This document shows positions 1 through 5,022 of a stretch of 5,022 bases of DNA, one piece after another. The DNA lies in assembly GCA_937868025.1 (NCBI GenBank), contig CALMLJ010000435.1:1-5022 (forward strand), in the 5' to 3' direction. The notes under the pieces are model-generated. The model was given only the letters and a program-made list of their open reading frames with translations, was not told the origin of the DNA and did no database searches. Position numbers and translations under genes: made by a program. This DNA comes from an uncultured Acidimicrobiaceae bacterium. GTDB lineage: Bacteria; Actinomycetota; Acidimicrobiia; Acidimicrobiales; Microtrichaceae. The number at the start of each line of letters is the position of its first letter. The stretch's first letter is position 1.

Positions 1-3000
1 TCTTCGCCGTCAAGGGCCATCGCTGCCATCGCTCGCTTCTCGTCGATGATGTCGAGGAACATCTCGTCGATCGAGCCTTCGATGATGAGGTGGTCGGCAA
101 TCAGGCCGTGAGCGTCGTTGATGCGGCCGAAACAGTTGTGAACTGCCACACCAGCAGCCACGAACGAATGGTCACCAGGAACCCCGAGGTCGTGGACGGT
201 GATGTCGGAGTCGTGGTGCTTGACATTGACGACCGGACACCAAACGTGACCCTCGTCGTCGTGTCGGAGGTCGTGACGCAACTTCGTTGCGTCGGCACGC
301 TGCCAATCAACTTCCCAAACGCCACGAGTGAGCACCTTCCCGCTGGCGTTGCGGCGCTCCTTTTTCCACTTCCTCACGTTCGGGGCAAACCCGAGCTGAG
401 CTGCCAACAGTGCAGCCTCCTGTGCCAGGTGAGGAGATACCAGGGCCAAGCTGCAACGCCCATCATTTTGACGCCAATGGCCGTCCGAATCGAGAAGGCC
501 TTGCAGTAGGGCGAAAGCCAGGTCGTCGGGAAGGTCCAACATCCATGGGGCTAGACGCTTCACTGCCCCCTGCGATCCCTTGCCGTTTGTGGAGTCCTTG
601 CGGTGATGCTTCGGTGTCTCGGCGAAGAACCATCGCTCAAACAGTGCCGCCACCTCTCGAGATGAGAACACCTGCTGAGTGGTGTTGTCGTTGAAGGTTT
701 GGGCTGCGACTCGAGGAATCCCGAAGGCATCAGCGATAACATTAAGGTCCCGCGTCACATCAACGGCCTCATTGGCATGCCCACAGAGCCCGACCCGTCG
801 ATAGATGCCCTGCTCGCCAGTGCGGCCCAACCATCCATCGCCGAGCCAACGACCGAAAGCACGAAGCAATGACGGCGTCAGGGTCAGCGTATCGACCGTG
901 ATGCGCAGGGCCTTCTTCTCGCCGCCGGATTCGTACTCTTCGGGATAGGGCTGGCCCTTCTTGCGGAAGCTCAATCGGCAGGCGTTGCAGAGTCCGTGAG
1001 TTACGATCGGTCGCGCCTTGCCGCAGCCCAAACAGTCGACCTGCCTGGGTGGCAGCCGTACATCGTCAGGAATGGCGATCGATCGCAACTCGCCGGAGCG
1101 GGGTCGAGGTAGAGCCAACAGGTCCGACGTGCCGATCTCATCAGCACGCTTCCAGTCGATCTCGCCAGTGATCATGTCCTTGGTCCAGACCAAATGTTCA
1201 GGCGTGCAACGTAACGGTTCGGACTGCCGGGTGACGTTGAGCTCCACCCAACGAGGGGCCAATTTGCTCGTTCTGGTTTCGACTCGCTGCCAGTTGCCTC
1301 GATGCGTGAGCACCTCGTCGCCGACCTCGATGGCCTCAATCGGGAGAACACCCTTACGTGTCACAATGTTCACGCCTTCGACTATACACCGACCGTAGGC
1401 CTGGTCCATGTCGGCTGGCGTCCACTGCAGTTCGACGAGCTTCATCTCGGTGGCCGCGGTGAGGGTGAGGCCCACGCCGCCGGCGCCGAAGTTGATGACG
1501 ATGGACCGCTTCTTCTTGGCCTGGAAGTCCTCGACCATCTGGTCTCGTTCCTTCATCGACACACCGCCCATCATGGCGTCGCACTTCAGTGCGTTGGCCA
1601 GGCCGGTGACGATTTCGCGGTGGTAGGCGAAGACGATGATGCTCTGGTCGCTCTGGGCGACGAACGAGCGCACCGCTTCGATGGCGGTCTTCATCTTCGC
1701 TGCGGCGCACAACTGGCGCAGGTGTGAGATGGCGACGAGGTGCTCTGCACCCTGGGCCTTCAGCGCTGCCTTGACGGCCTCGGCGTCGGGGTCGAGCCCG
1801 AGCTCGGCGGCGATCTTGCGGGCCCGCTCCTTCACGTAGGCGATGATGTCGGCCTCAGCCTTCAGGTATTCCTTCCAGATCACCGGGTCGGGCTCGACGT
1901 AGGTCTTGGTGAGTTCGATCGGATCGAGGTTGGGCATCACGTCGTGCTTCTTACGACGGACCATGCAGTTGGCCCGGAGGATCGACGCCTGCTCGGCGAG
2001 ATCCTTGCGAACCATGTCGGCCACGTCAGCTCGGCCGATGACCTTCAACGGGAACAGCGTGTCCTTGTCGCTGTTCTTGGCGAAGGTGCCGGTCATCGCC
2101 AGGCGCATGCCATCCACGCCTTCGGCGACCATCTTCACGGCGATCGCCCGGTTGGTGCCGCCGTTCTTCACGTAGTGCGCCTCGTCGACGGTGATCGATG
2201 CCCACGGGGTGCGCTCGAAGGCTGCGAGGCGCTTCTGCAGGGCCTCGTAGCCGATGACCGTCCACTGGGCCACACCGGGAGCCCCAGAGCGGGTCGTGCA
2301 CACGTCGACCGTGGCGTCGGGTATCGCCTTGCGGATCTCCTTCGACCAGTTGATTGCCAGGCTGGCCGGGCAGACGATGAGCGCCGGGTAGGCCTGCGTC
2401 TGGTGGACGCTGGCGATCGCTTCCAAGCTCTTGCCCAGCCCGACATCGTCGCCGATGAGGCATCGGCCGGGCACGGTGGCGATCTCGGTGACGTACTCGA
2501 CGCCGGCCAGCTGGTGCGGCTTCAACTTCACGGCCAGGCCGGGCCGGAGCTGGAACCCGGGCGACGGTGCGAGCGCCCTTGATGCGTCCGTGGTGCCCGG
2601 GTCGAGGGGCGCCGGCTGCCGGGCCAGCTCGAGCTCGGCGAGCCACTTGTCGAGGCCTTGCACTCCGAGCTCGACGCCTTCGACGACCCACTCGTACGGG
2701 TCGCGGTCGGGGTCGATGCCGAACATCAGCTCCCCAGCGATGACGCCACACGAGCCGGGCACTGCCTTCGACCAGGGGGCGTGACGCATCGTGGCGTTGT
2801 CGAGTCGCCATGCGCCCGGTTCGACCTCGGTCATGGTGGCCGGGGGTGGTGGCGGTGGCGGGTCGGGTGTGCCGAGGTCGAGTGCCGCCGGCTTGGGCGG
2901 GCTGATGTTGGCCGGCGGGGTGACGGCGCGCCGTCGGCAGGCCAGGTCGACGGCGTCGGCCGGCATGATCTTCCACCGTTCCAGCCACGCCCACAGGTCC

Positions 3001-3383
3001 ATGGATGGTCGGAACGACCAGGCCCGCAGCTCGGGCTCCCCGTGCCAACGGCCTCGCATGGCCTCGGCTTCGGCGGTGTAGGCGTCCTCGTGGGGCGCCC
3101 GCACGAACACCTGCCCGTCCTTCATCCAGGCGAGCCGCGGCGGTGGCGTCTCGAACTCGTGCCACTCCCACGGGACGTGTGCGGTGATGGCGCCGTTGTA
3201 CCGGGCGACGAGCGCCATGGCGGCGAACTCGAAGGCCTCCGACCAGTCGCCGGCACGCCACGCCGCGGCGAGAGCACGGCCCAGCGGCTCGTCCTCGCGG
3301 CTGAACGGCGTGCGCAGCGGACCGAAGATGCCATCCAGGTCGACGAGCATTGGACCGGCGACCGAGCCCGTCACGGCGCTCAT
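1..3383 (-). CDS. SNF2/SMARCAL1-like DEAH helicase interrupted by an intein (3' end off the window)
   Basis: This is a DNA-dependent ATPase/helicase of the SNF2 superfamily. One uninterrupted frame runs from ATG at 3383 off the left edge: 1127 visible codons, of which 709 are helicase and 418 intein. Visible motifs are: Q motif LKPHQLAG (287-294, Gln291); Walker A GDDVGLGKS with Lys318; motif Ia VCPASLAINW (337-346); DEAH box 400-403; motif III MTGT (430-433); motif V GAGGVGLTLTAAT (633-645); and motif VI QAYGR (661-665), continuing after the intein as CFGR (1084-1087). Residues 85-135 resemble a HARP-like module, followed by a linker with seven prolines (175-181). The visible end (EGSIDEMF...) resembles the usual C-terminal helix of bacterial and phage SNF2 proteins, so probably little is missing. 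The start overlaps the upstream stop as ATGA; a weak GAGG lies only 4 nt upstream, suggesting translational coupling. Likely role by family: fork remodelling, strand annealing or repair. Exact substrate is unknown. Confidence 0.93.
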   Translation of the reverse strand, partial: MSAVTGSVAGPMLVDLDGIFGPLRTPFSREDEPLGRALAAAWRAGDWSEAFEFAAMALVARYNGAITAHVPWEWHEFETPPPRLAWMKDGQVFVRAPHEDAYTAEAEAMRGRWHGEPELRAWSFRPSMDLWAWLERWKIMPADAVDLACRRRAVTPPANISPPKPAALDLGTPDPPPPPPPATMTEVEPGAWRLDNATMRHAPWSKAVPGSCGVIAGELMFGIDPDRDPYEWVVEGVELGVQGLDKWLAELELARQPAPLDPGTTDASRALAPSPGFQLRPGLAVKLKPHQLAGVEYVTEIATVPGRCLIGDDVGLGKSLEAIASVHQTQAYPALIVCPASLAINWSKEIRKAIPDATVDVCTTRSGAPGVAQWTVIGYEALQKRLAAFERTPWASITVDEAHYVKNGGTNRAIAVKMVAEGVDGMRLAMTGTFAKNSDKDTLFPLKVIGRADVADMVRKDLAEQASILRANCMVRRKKHDVMPNLDPIELTKTYVEPDPVIWKEYLKAEADIIAYVKERARKIAAELGLDPDAEAVKAALKAQGAEHLVAISHLRQLCAAAKMKTAIEAVRSFVAQSDQSIIVFAYHREIVTGLANALKCDAMMGGVSMKERDQMVEDFQAKKKRSIVINFGAGGVGLTLTAATEMKLVELQWTPADMDQAYGRCIVEGVNIVTRKGVLPIEAIEVGDEVLTHRGNWQRVETRTSKLAPRWVELNVTRQSEPLRCTPEHLVWTKDMITGEIDWKRADEIGTSDLLALPRPRSGELRSIAIPDDVRLPPRQVDCLGCGKARPIVTHGLCNACRLSFRKKGQPYPEEYESGGEKKALRITVDTLTLTPSLLRAFGRWLGDGWLGRTGEQGIYRRVGLCGHANEAVDVTRDLNVIADAFGIPRVAAQTFNDNTTQQVFSSREVAALFERWFFAETPKHHRKDSTNGKGSQGAVKRLAPWMLDLPDDLAFALLQGLLDSDGHWRQNDGRCSLALVSPHLAQEAALLAAQLGFAPNVRKWKKERRNASGKVLTRGVWEVDWQRADATKLRHDLRHDDEGHVWCPVVNVKHHDSDITVHDLGVPGDHSFVAAGVAVHNCFGRINDAHGLIADHLIIEGSIDEMFLDIIDEKRAMAAMALDGE
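399..896 (-). other. LAGLIDADG homing endonuclease domain of the intein
   Basis: This covers approximately intein residues 165-330. A single polypeptide holds two LAGLIDADG helices about 117 residues apart, the layout of a monomeric two-motif enzyme. The acidic residues expected to bind the metal ions are Asp184 (in WLGDG) and Asp302 (in LDSDG). Lys277 lies about 25 residues before the second acidic residue, where the family block D lysine is expected. The stretch between the motifs has basic patches (KHHRKD and neighbours) suited to DNA contact. Its predicted target is the intein-free helicase allele at the TACGGTCGG/TGTTTCGGC junction. Domain limits are estimates from motif positions only; activity is inferred from intact motifs. 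Confidence 0.88.
978..1034 (-). other. Four-cysteine zinc-finger-like insertion in the intein
   Basis: Intein residues 119-137 (protein 784-802) show a CxxC-x11-CxxC arrangement: CLGC, then CNAC, followed directly by a basic stretch RLSFRKKGQPYP. Four cysteines in this spacing are typical of a small zinc-binding module, and the basic tail suggests DNA contact. It sits between the N-terminal splicing block and the first LAGLIDADG helix, where some inteins carry an extra DNA-recognition region. Metal binding is inferred from spacing only. It could also be a remnant structural zinc site with no DNA role. Confidence 0.7.
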
Positions 3384-3712
3384 GTCGCCTCAACCGCAGG
3401 CGTGTTCCAGAGCATCATCGCCTCGTAGCCGGCGGTGGTGACCTTGAGCCTCGGGAACGAGCCTTGCGGCCCGTTGGCCGGCACGACGTACTCGAGGAGC
3501 CCGGCGTCGATGCACGACTGCAGCGCCTTGTAGACCCGTCCTCGAGACTGATTGCCGGGCAGGGTGCGCCGGGCGGCGTTGCGGGTCGGCGGCTCGTCCT
3601 TGTGGTTGACGACGATGTTGGCGATCTGCTCGACCATGGCGGCGCCGACGTGGCGACCGCCGACCATGACGAACCGAGTCGAGCCCGTCCGTTCGACGAT
3701 CTGCTCACCCAT
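3380..3712 (-). CDS. Small putative winged-helix protein, 110 aa
   Basis: I do not recognise a named family. The 110-residue protein has the outline of a winged-helix fold: a helix around 24-38 (AAMVEQIANIVVNHKDE), a basic segment at 43-50, a likely recognition helix at 56-71 (SRGRVYKALQSCIDAG), then two strands at 72-78 and 86-92 flanking a Gly/Pro turn, and a closing helix starting VTTAGYEAM. The pattern 'helix, GLLEYV, turn, LKVTTAGYEA' is common in small MarR/PadR-like winged helices, so DNA binding is plausible. The start at 3712 is chosen because a good GGAAGGG ribosome site ends 8 nt upstream. The frame stays open further up to 3841, but that extension is Arg/Pro-rich shadow sequence inside the previous gene. 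It overlaps the previous gene by 8 nt and the helicase by ATGA. It may regulate or load the adjacent helicase; this is inference from position. Confidence 0.8.
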   Translation of the reverse strand: MGEQIVERTGSTRFVMVGGRHVGAAMVEQIANIVVNHKDEPPTRNAARRTLPGNQSRGRVYKALQSCIDAGLLEYVVPANGPQGSFPRLKVTTAGYEAMMLWNTPAVEAT

Positions 3713-3905
3713 CGGTCTGGCCCTTCCGGTCGGGCCGGAACTGCTGGGCCCACTCAACATCGGAGCCGCGCAGCGTCGGCGCGCCCAGCGTGGTGGAGTG
3801 CGGCGCCTCATGGAACTGCACCTCGACGGCGAGGCGAGCACCGCAGCCGTAGCACTTGCGCCGACCCGGCGAGACGTAATCCCAGTTGTGTTCGTGGTCG
3901 GTCAC
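3705..3905 (-). CDS. Small putative zinc-knuckle protein, 66 aa
   Basis: Unrecognised small protein with a GTG start at 3905. The N-terminus has an His-x-His pair (His4, His6) followed by a CxxC (Cys18, Cys21: KCYGCGARL), which could form one zinc site. The C-terminal half is polar and looks unstructured. The start GTG overlaps the upstream stop as GTGA. A GAGGA lies only 3 nt before it, so re-initiation by the terminating ribosome probably matters. Many phages carry such tiny zinc-binding proteins of unknown role, sometimes acting as nucleic-acid-binding or inhibitor proteins; nothing here decides which. It is read just before a putative winged-helix protein and the helicase. Confidence 0.72.
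   Translation of the reverse strand: MTDHEHNWDYVSPGRRKCYGCGARLAVEVQFHEAPHSTTLGAPTLRGSDVEWAQQFRPDRKGQTDG
3721..3727 (-). promoter_or_regulatory. Ribosome binding site of the 110-aa protein
   Basis: GGAAGGG on the minus strand, 8 nt before the ATG at 3712. It supports this start over upstream candidates in the same frame and lies inside the end of the 66-aa gene. Confidence 0.7.
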
Positions 3906-4501
3906 GATTCCTCGCGGTCGGTGATGTCTCGGTGTAGGGCGATGGTCAGGGTCTCGGCGTCGGACGGGTCGAGCGTGTCCATGAACTCCTCCAGCCGGTC
4001 GGCCAGGCGGGTGCCGTAGTTGGCCCGCACCCCTTGGCGGTCGATCGACGGCGGGTGGTCGGTGGCGTCCTCGGGAAACGTGCCCTTCCAGATGTCACCG
4101 ATCGGCAGTCCGATCTCGTCGAACAGGGAGTCCACTGCTCCGATGACGCTCCGCGCCGTCGGCCGGGTCCCCTCCTTGTCGCCGGGCCCGATTCCTTCGA
4201 TGTAGCGCTTCAGGAGCTTCAGCTCGTCGAGCGCCGTCACGGCCGGTGCGAATCGGTCGGCGTACTGGTCGGACAGCGCCTCGACGTGGAAGGCGGCAAG
4301 CTCGTAGGCGTGGGCCTCGCGGTCATCCTCGTCGAGCCGGTTGGCCCTCATGGTCAGGTACTCGGCGACAGCCCAGATCGTTGGCAGCGGCGGGCCGAAC
4401 TCGATCGTCGCGTAGGCCGGCTCGGGGCACCACCAGACGTTCCCCGGCCCGGGGTTCATCTGCTGGCCTGCCGATCGCATCGGCGAGCGGTTCCGGTTCA
4501 T
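3902..4501 (-). CDS. Hypothetical protein, 199 aa
   Basis: I recognise no family. The first ~22 residues are polar, rich in Asn, Arg and Gly, and probably disordered. A Trp/Pro segment (NVWWCPEP, 21-28) follows, then a mostly helical acidic body: TIWAVAEYLTMRANRL, a long stretch with DEDDREAHAYELAAFHVEAL, a helical LDELKLLKRYIEGI, and a C-terminal helix RLADRLEEFMDTL. It has one cysteine, no signal peptide and no membrane segment, so a soluble cytoplasmic protein is expected. The start at 4501 is well supported by AGGAG ending 9 nt upstream and by the ATGA overlap with the preceding gene. Met8 and Met15 are less likely starts. The stop overlaps the next gene as GTGA. Amino-acid composition and third-position bias match a real gene rather than a shadow frame. 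Function unknown. Confidence 0.85.
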   Translation of the reverse strand: MNRNRSPMRSAGQQMNPGPGNVWWCPEPAYATIEFGPPLPTIWAVAEYLTMRANRLDEDDREAHAYELAAFHVEALSDQYADRFAPAVTALDELKLLKRYIEGIGPGDKEGTRPTARSVIGAVDSLFDEIGLPIGDIWKGTFPEDATDHPPSIDRQGVRANYGTRLADRLEEFMDTLDPSDAETLTIALHRDITDREES

Positions 4502-4704
4502 GGGTGGTAGCTCCTGCGGTTGACGGTCTCGGGTCGGTTGGGTGGGCGGCGATGGTGGCGGCGGTGGCGCGGCTCAGGGTAGGGCGTGCGGCACCATCGG
4601 TCCCAGCCTCGACGGGCTCGGATGATGGACGCCACCGCCAGGAAGATCGTCCATGGTGCGGCGGCGGCAATCGCCGTGGCGACAGTCTCGGCGGTCTCGT
4701 TCAC
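4498..4704 (-). CDS. Small single-span membrane protein, 68 aa
   Basis: GTG start at 4704, overlapping the upstream stop as GTGA, with GGAG ending 8 nt upstream; it ends in an ATGA overlap with the 199-aa gene. The same frame is open further upstream to 4812, but that part is Arg/Pro-rich and lies inside the preceding gene, so the shorter reading is preferred. Residues ~8-27 (VATAIAAAAPWTIFLAVASI) form one hydrophobic helix. The short acidic N-terminus and the very basic tail (many Arg/His, e.g. RHRRHHRR) predict N-out/C-in topology by the positive-inside rule. It could be a small phage membrane protein of unknown function; the sequence does not show whether it is a holin. The tail is low in complexity, so the gene rests mostly on its start signals and the hydrophobic helix. 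Confidence 0.68.
   Translation of the reverse strand: MNETAETVATAIAAAAPWTIFLAVASIIRARRGWDRWCRTPYPEPRHRRHHRRPPNRPETVNRRSYHP
4511..4515 (-). promoter_or_regulatory. Ribosome binding site of the 199-aa protein
   Basis: AGGAG on the minus strand, 9 nt before the ATG at 4501. It is one of the two strongest such sites in the window and fixes the first Met as the start. Confidence 0.75.
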
Positions 4705-5022
4705 GGCGCCGTCTCCATGCTGCCGTCGGTCGGGAAGGCGGGGGCCTCGCTGCGGTGGCGGCGGCACATTTCGTCGGGTCCGTCGTCGAACTCCCCGCCA
4801 TGTACCGGGCAACGGTGGCAGGGGAACTCGGGATACTCGCCCGACACGGCGGCGCCGGCTCGACAGCAGCAGGTCGGCGGGTGGGCGGGCGCCTCGTCCG
4901 CGAGCACCAGGGGCACCCCCTCGAACACCTGCCCGTCGTTCACGTCGACGCGGAGGCCCTTCCAGCCGTCGGACCCGTCGGGCTCGCCTTCCGTGTCGAT
5001 GATGACCAGGGCGGCGCCGTCG
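4701..5022 (-). CDS. Cys-rich hypothetical protein, C-terminal 106 aa (5' end off the window)
   Basis: The frame is open to the right edge with no stop, so the gene probably starts outside the window. A GTG at 4943 exists, but the 26 codons before it also read like protein (ALVIIDTEGEP, then WKGLRVDV), which argues against starting there. The visible part begins with strand-like segments, consistent with the end of a small beta domain. A cysteine/histidine cluster follows, numbered from the window edge: Cys51-52-53, Cys68 and Cys71 (CHRC), His74, Cys86 and His89. This could bind one or two zinc ions. The tail is short and polar. The stop (4701-4703) overlaps the GTG of the membrane protein. 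No family recognised; a zinc-ribbon-like accessory protein is the best guess. Confidence 0.7.
   Translation of the reverse strand, partial: DGAALVIIDTEGEPDGSDGWKGLRVDVNDGQVFEGVPLVLADEAPAHPPTCCCRAGAAVSGEYPEFPCHRCPVHGGEFDDGPDEMCRRHRSEAPAFPTDGSMETAP
4713..4716 (-). promoter_or_regulatory. Ribosome binding site of the 68-aa membrane protein
   Basis: GGAG on the minus strand, 8 nt before the GTG at 4704. It decides the short start over the longer open frame. Confidence 0.6.

Larger units (their letters stand above)
135..1388 (-). mobile_element. Intein with LAGLIDADG homing endonuclease, inserted in helicase motif VI
   Basis: This 418-aa in-frame insert (protein residues 666-1083) removes itself by protein splicing and encodes a homing endonuclease. 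Numbering within the intein: Cys1 starts block A (CIVEGVNIV), and block B is PLRCTPEHLVWT with Thr62 and His65. Two LAGLIDADG-type motifs follow, FGRWLGDG (178-185, Asp184) and LQGLLDSDG (295-303, Asp302), preceded by a block D-like KRLAPW (277-282). Block F/G is TVHDLGV then HSFVAAGVAVHN, ending His417-Asn418, and the next residue is Cys+1 (codon 132-134). All residues needed for class 1 splicing are present, so splicing and possibly DNA cleavage should be intact. Both sides join as ordinary helicase sequence, giving QAYGR-CFGRIND. Third positions are richer in A/T than in the helicase: 20 of the first 60 intein codons against 6 of the preceding 60 helicase codons, by hand count. Being part of the helicase frame, it has no start of its own. 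Confidence 0.95.

Noticed and set aside
90..509. Plus-strand open frame of 139 codons over the intein C-terminus
   Set aside because: The minus strand here encodes the second LAGLIDADG motif and the HN/C splice junction, so this is a shadow.
135..1388. Possible free-standing homing endonuclease gene or group I intron
   Set aside because: The frame is continuous with the helicase on both sides and carries Hint splicing blocks A, B, F and G. There is no separate start and no sign of intron RNA.
1740..2582. Plus-strand open frame of 280 codons
   Set aside because: It is antisense to the helicase ATPase core. It has no recognisable motif or convincing ribosome site, and its composition is that of a high-GC antisense shadow.
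2026..3393. Long minus-strand frame of 455 codons beginning near the helicase start
   Set aside because: It is a shadow frame: Arg/Pro/His-rich, without motifs, and lying wholly inside the frame that carries Walker A, DEAH and motifs Ia-III.
2658..3428. Plus-strand open frame of 256 codons
   Set aside because: Antisense to the helicase N-terminus and rich in Gly, Arg and Val; the opposite frame is clearly the coding one.
4498..4812. Longer 104-codon reading of the membrane protein
   Set aside because: The extra N-terminal part is Arg/Pro-rich and overlaps the Cys-rich gene. The GTG at 4704 has a ribosome site and a GTGA overlap.
3104..4937. A 16-nt exact repeat (CGAACACCTGCCCGTC) at 3104-3119 and 4922-4937
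   Set aside because: Both copies encode DGQVF in the minus frames of two different genes. With this codon bias that is probably chance or a shared short beta motif, with no other repeat features around it.
1..5022. tRNA, CRISPR array, terminator, promoter or att site
   Set aside because: No spaced direct repeats, cloverleaf, hairpin followed by T-run or -35/-10 pair was found by eye; the overlapping genes leave no intergenic space.

Overview
The window looks like part of an accessory or viral gene block from a high-GC actinobacterial lineage, most likely a tailed phage or prophage. The grounds are the strongly G/C-ending codons, GTG starts, a run of very small proteins packed on one strand, and a SNF2-type helicase that carries an intein. 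Nothing in the window identifies the host, and no capsid, tail, integrase or replication gene is visible. A plasmid or other island is therefore not excluded.

Every gene I can support is on the minus strand and is read from right to left. In transcription order they are: (1) the 3' part of a Cys-rich protein entering from the right edge (5022-4701); (2) a 68-aa single-span membrane protein (4704-4498); (3) a 199-aa protein of unknown function (4501-3902); (4) a 66-aa putative zinc-knuckle protein (3905-3705); (5) a 110-aa putative winged-helix protein (3712-3380); (6) a large SNF2-family helicase (3383 to past position 1). All five junctions overlap, four by 4 nt (ATGA or GTGA) and one by 8 nt. 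The set is therefore one translationally coupled operon with no intergenic space, and its promoter must lie beyond the right edge.

The main finding is the last gene. It is a single open frame of 1127 visible codons. Residues 1-665 are a SNF2/SMARCAL1-like ATPase up to the start of helicase motif VI. Residues 666-1083 are a complete 418-aa intein, and residues 1084-1127 resume the helicase. The intein has Cys1, a TxxH block B, His-Asn at its C-terminus and a Cys+1. It also has a LAGLIDADG homing endonuclease with both acidic motifs intact, and a four-cysteine zinc-finger-like insertion. It splits motif VI between QAYGR and CFGR, so the helicase should need protein splicing to become active. 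The intein's codons are visibly less G/C-ending than the flanking helicase codons, which fits later acquisition.

How the genes work together is inference. Small metal-binding and winged-helix proteins next to a SNF2 ATPase suggest a DNA-transaction module (fork remodelling, repair or anti-host function), with a small membrane protein of unknown role. Plus-strand frames and the other minus frames appear to be high-GC shadows. No RNA gene, CRISPR array, terminator or att site was seen.
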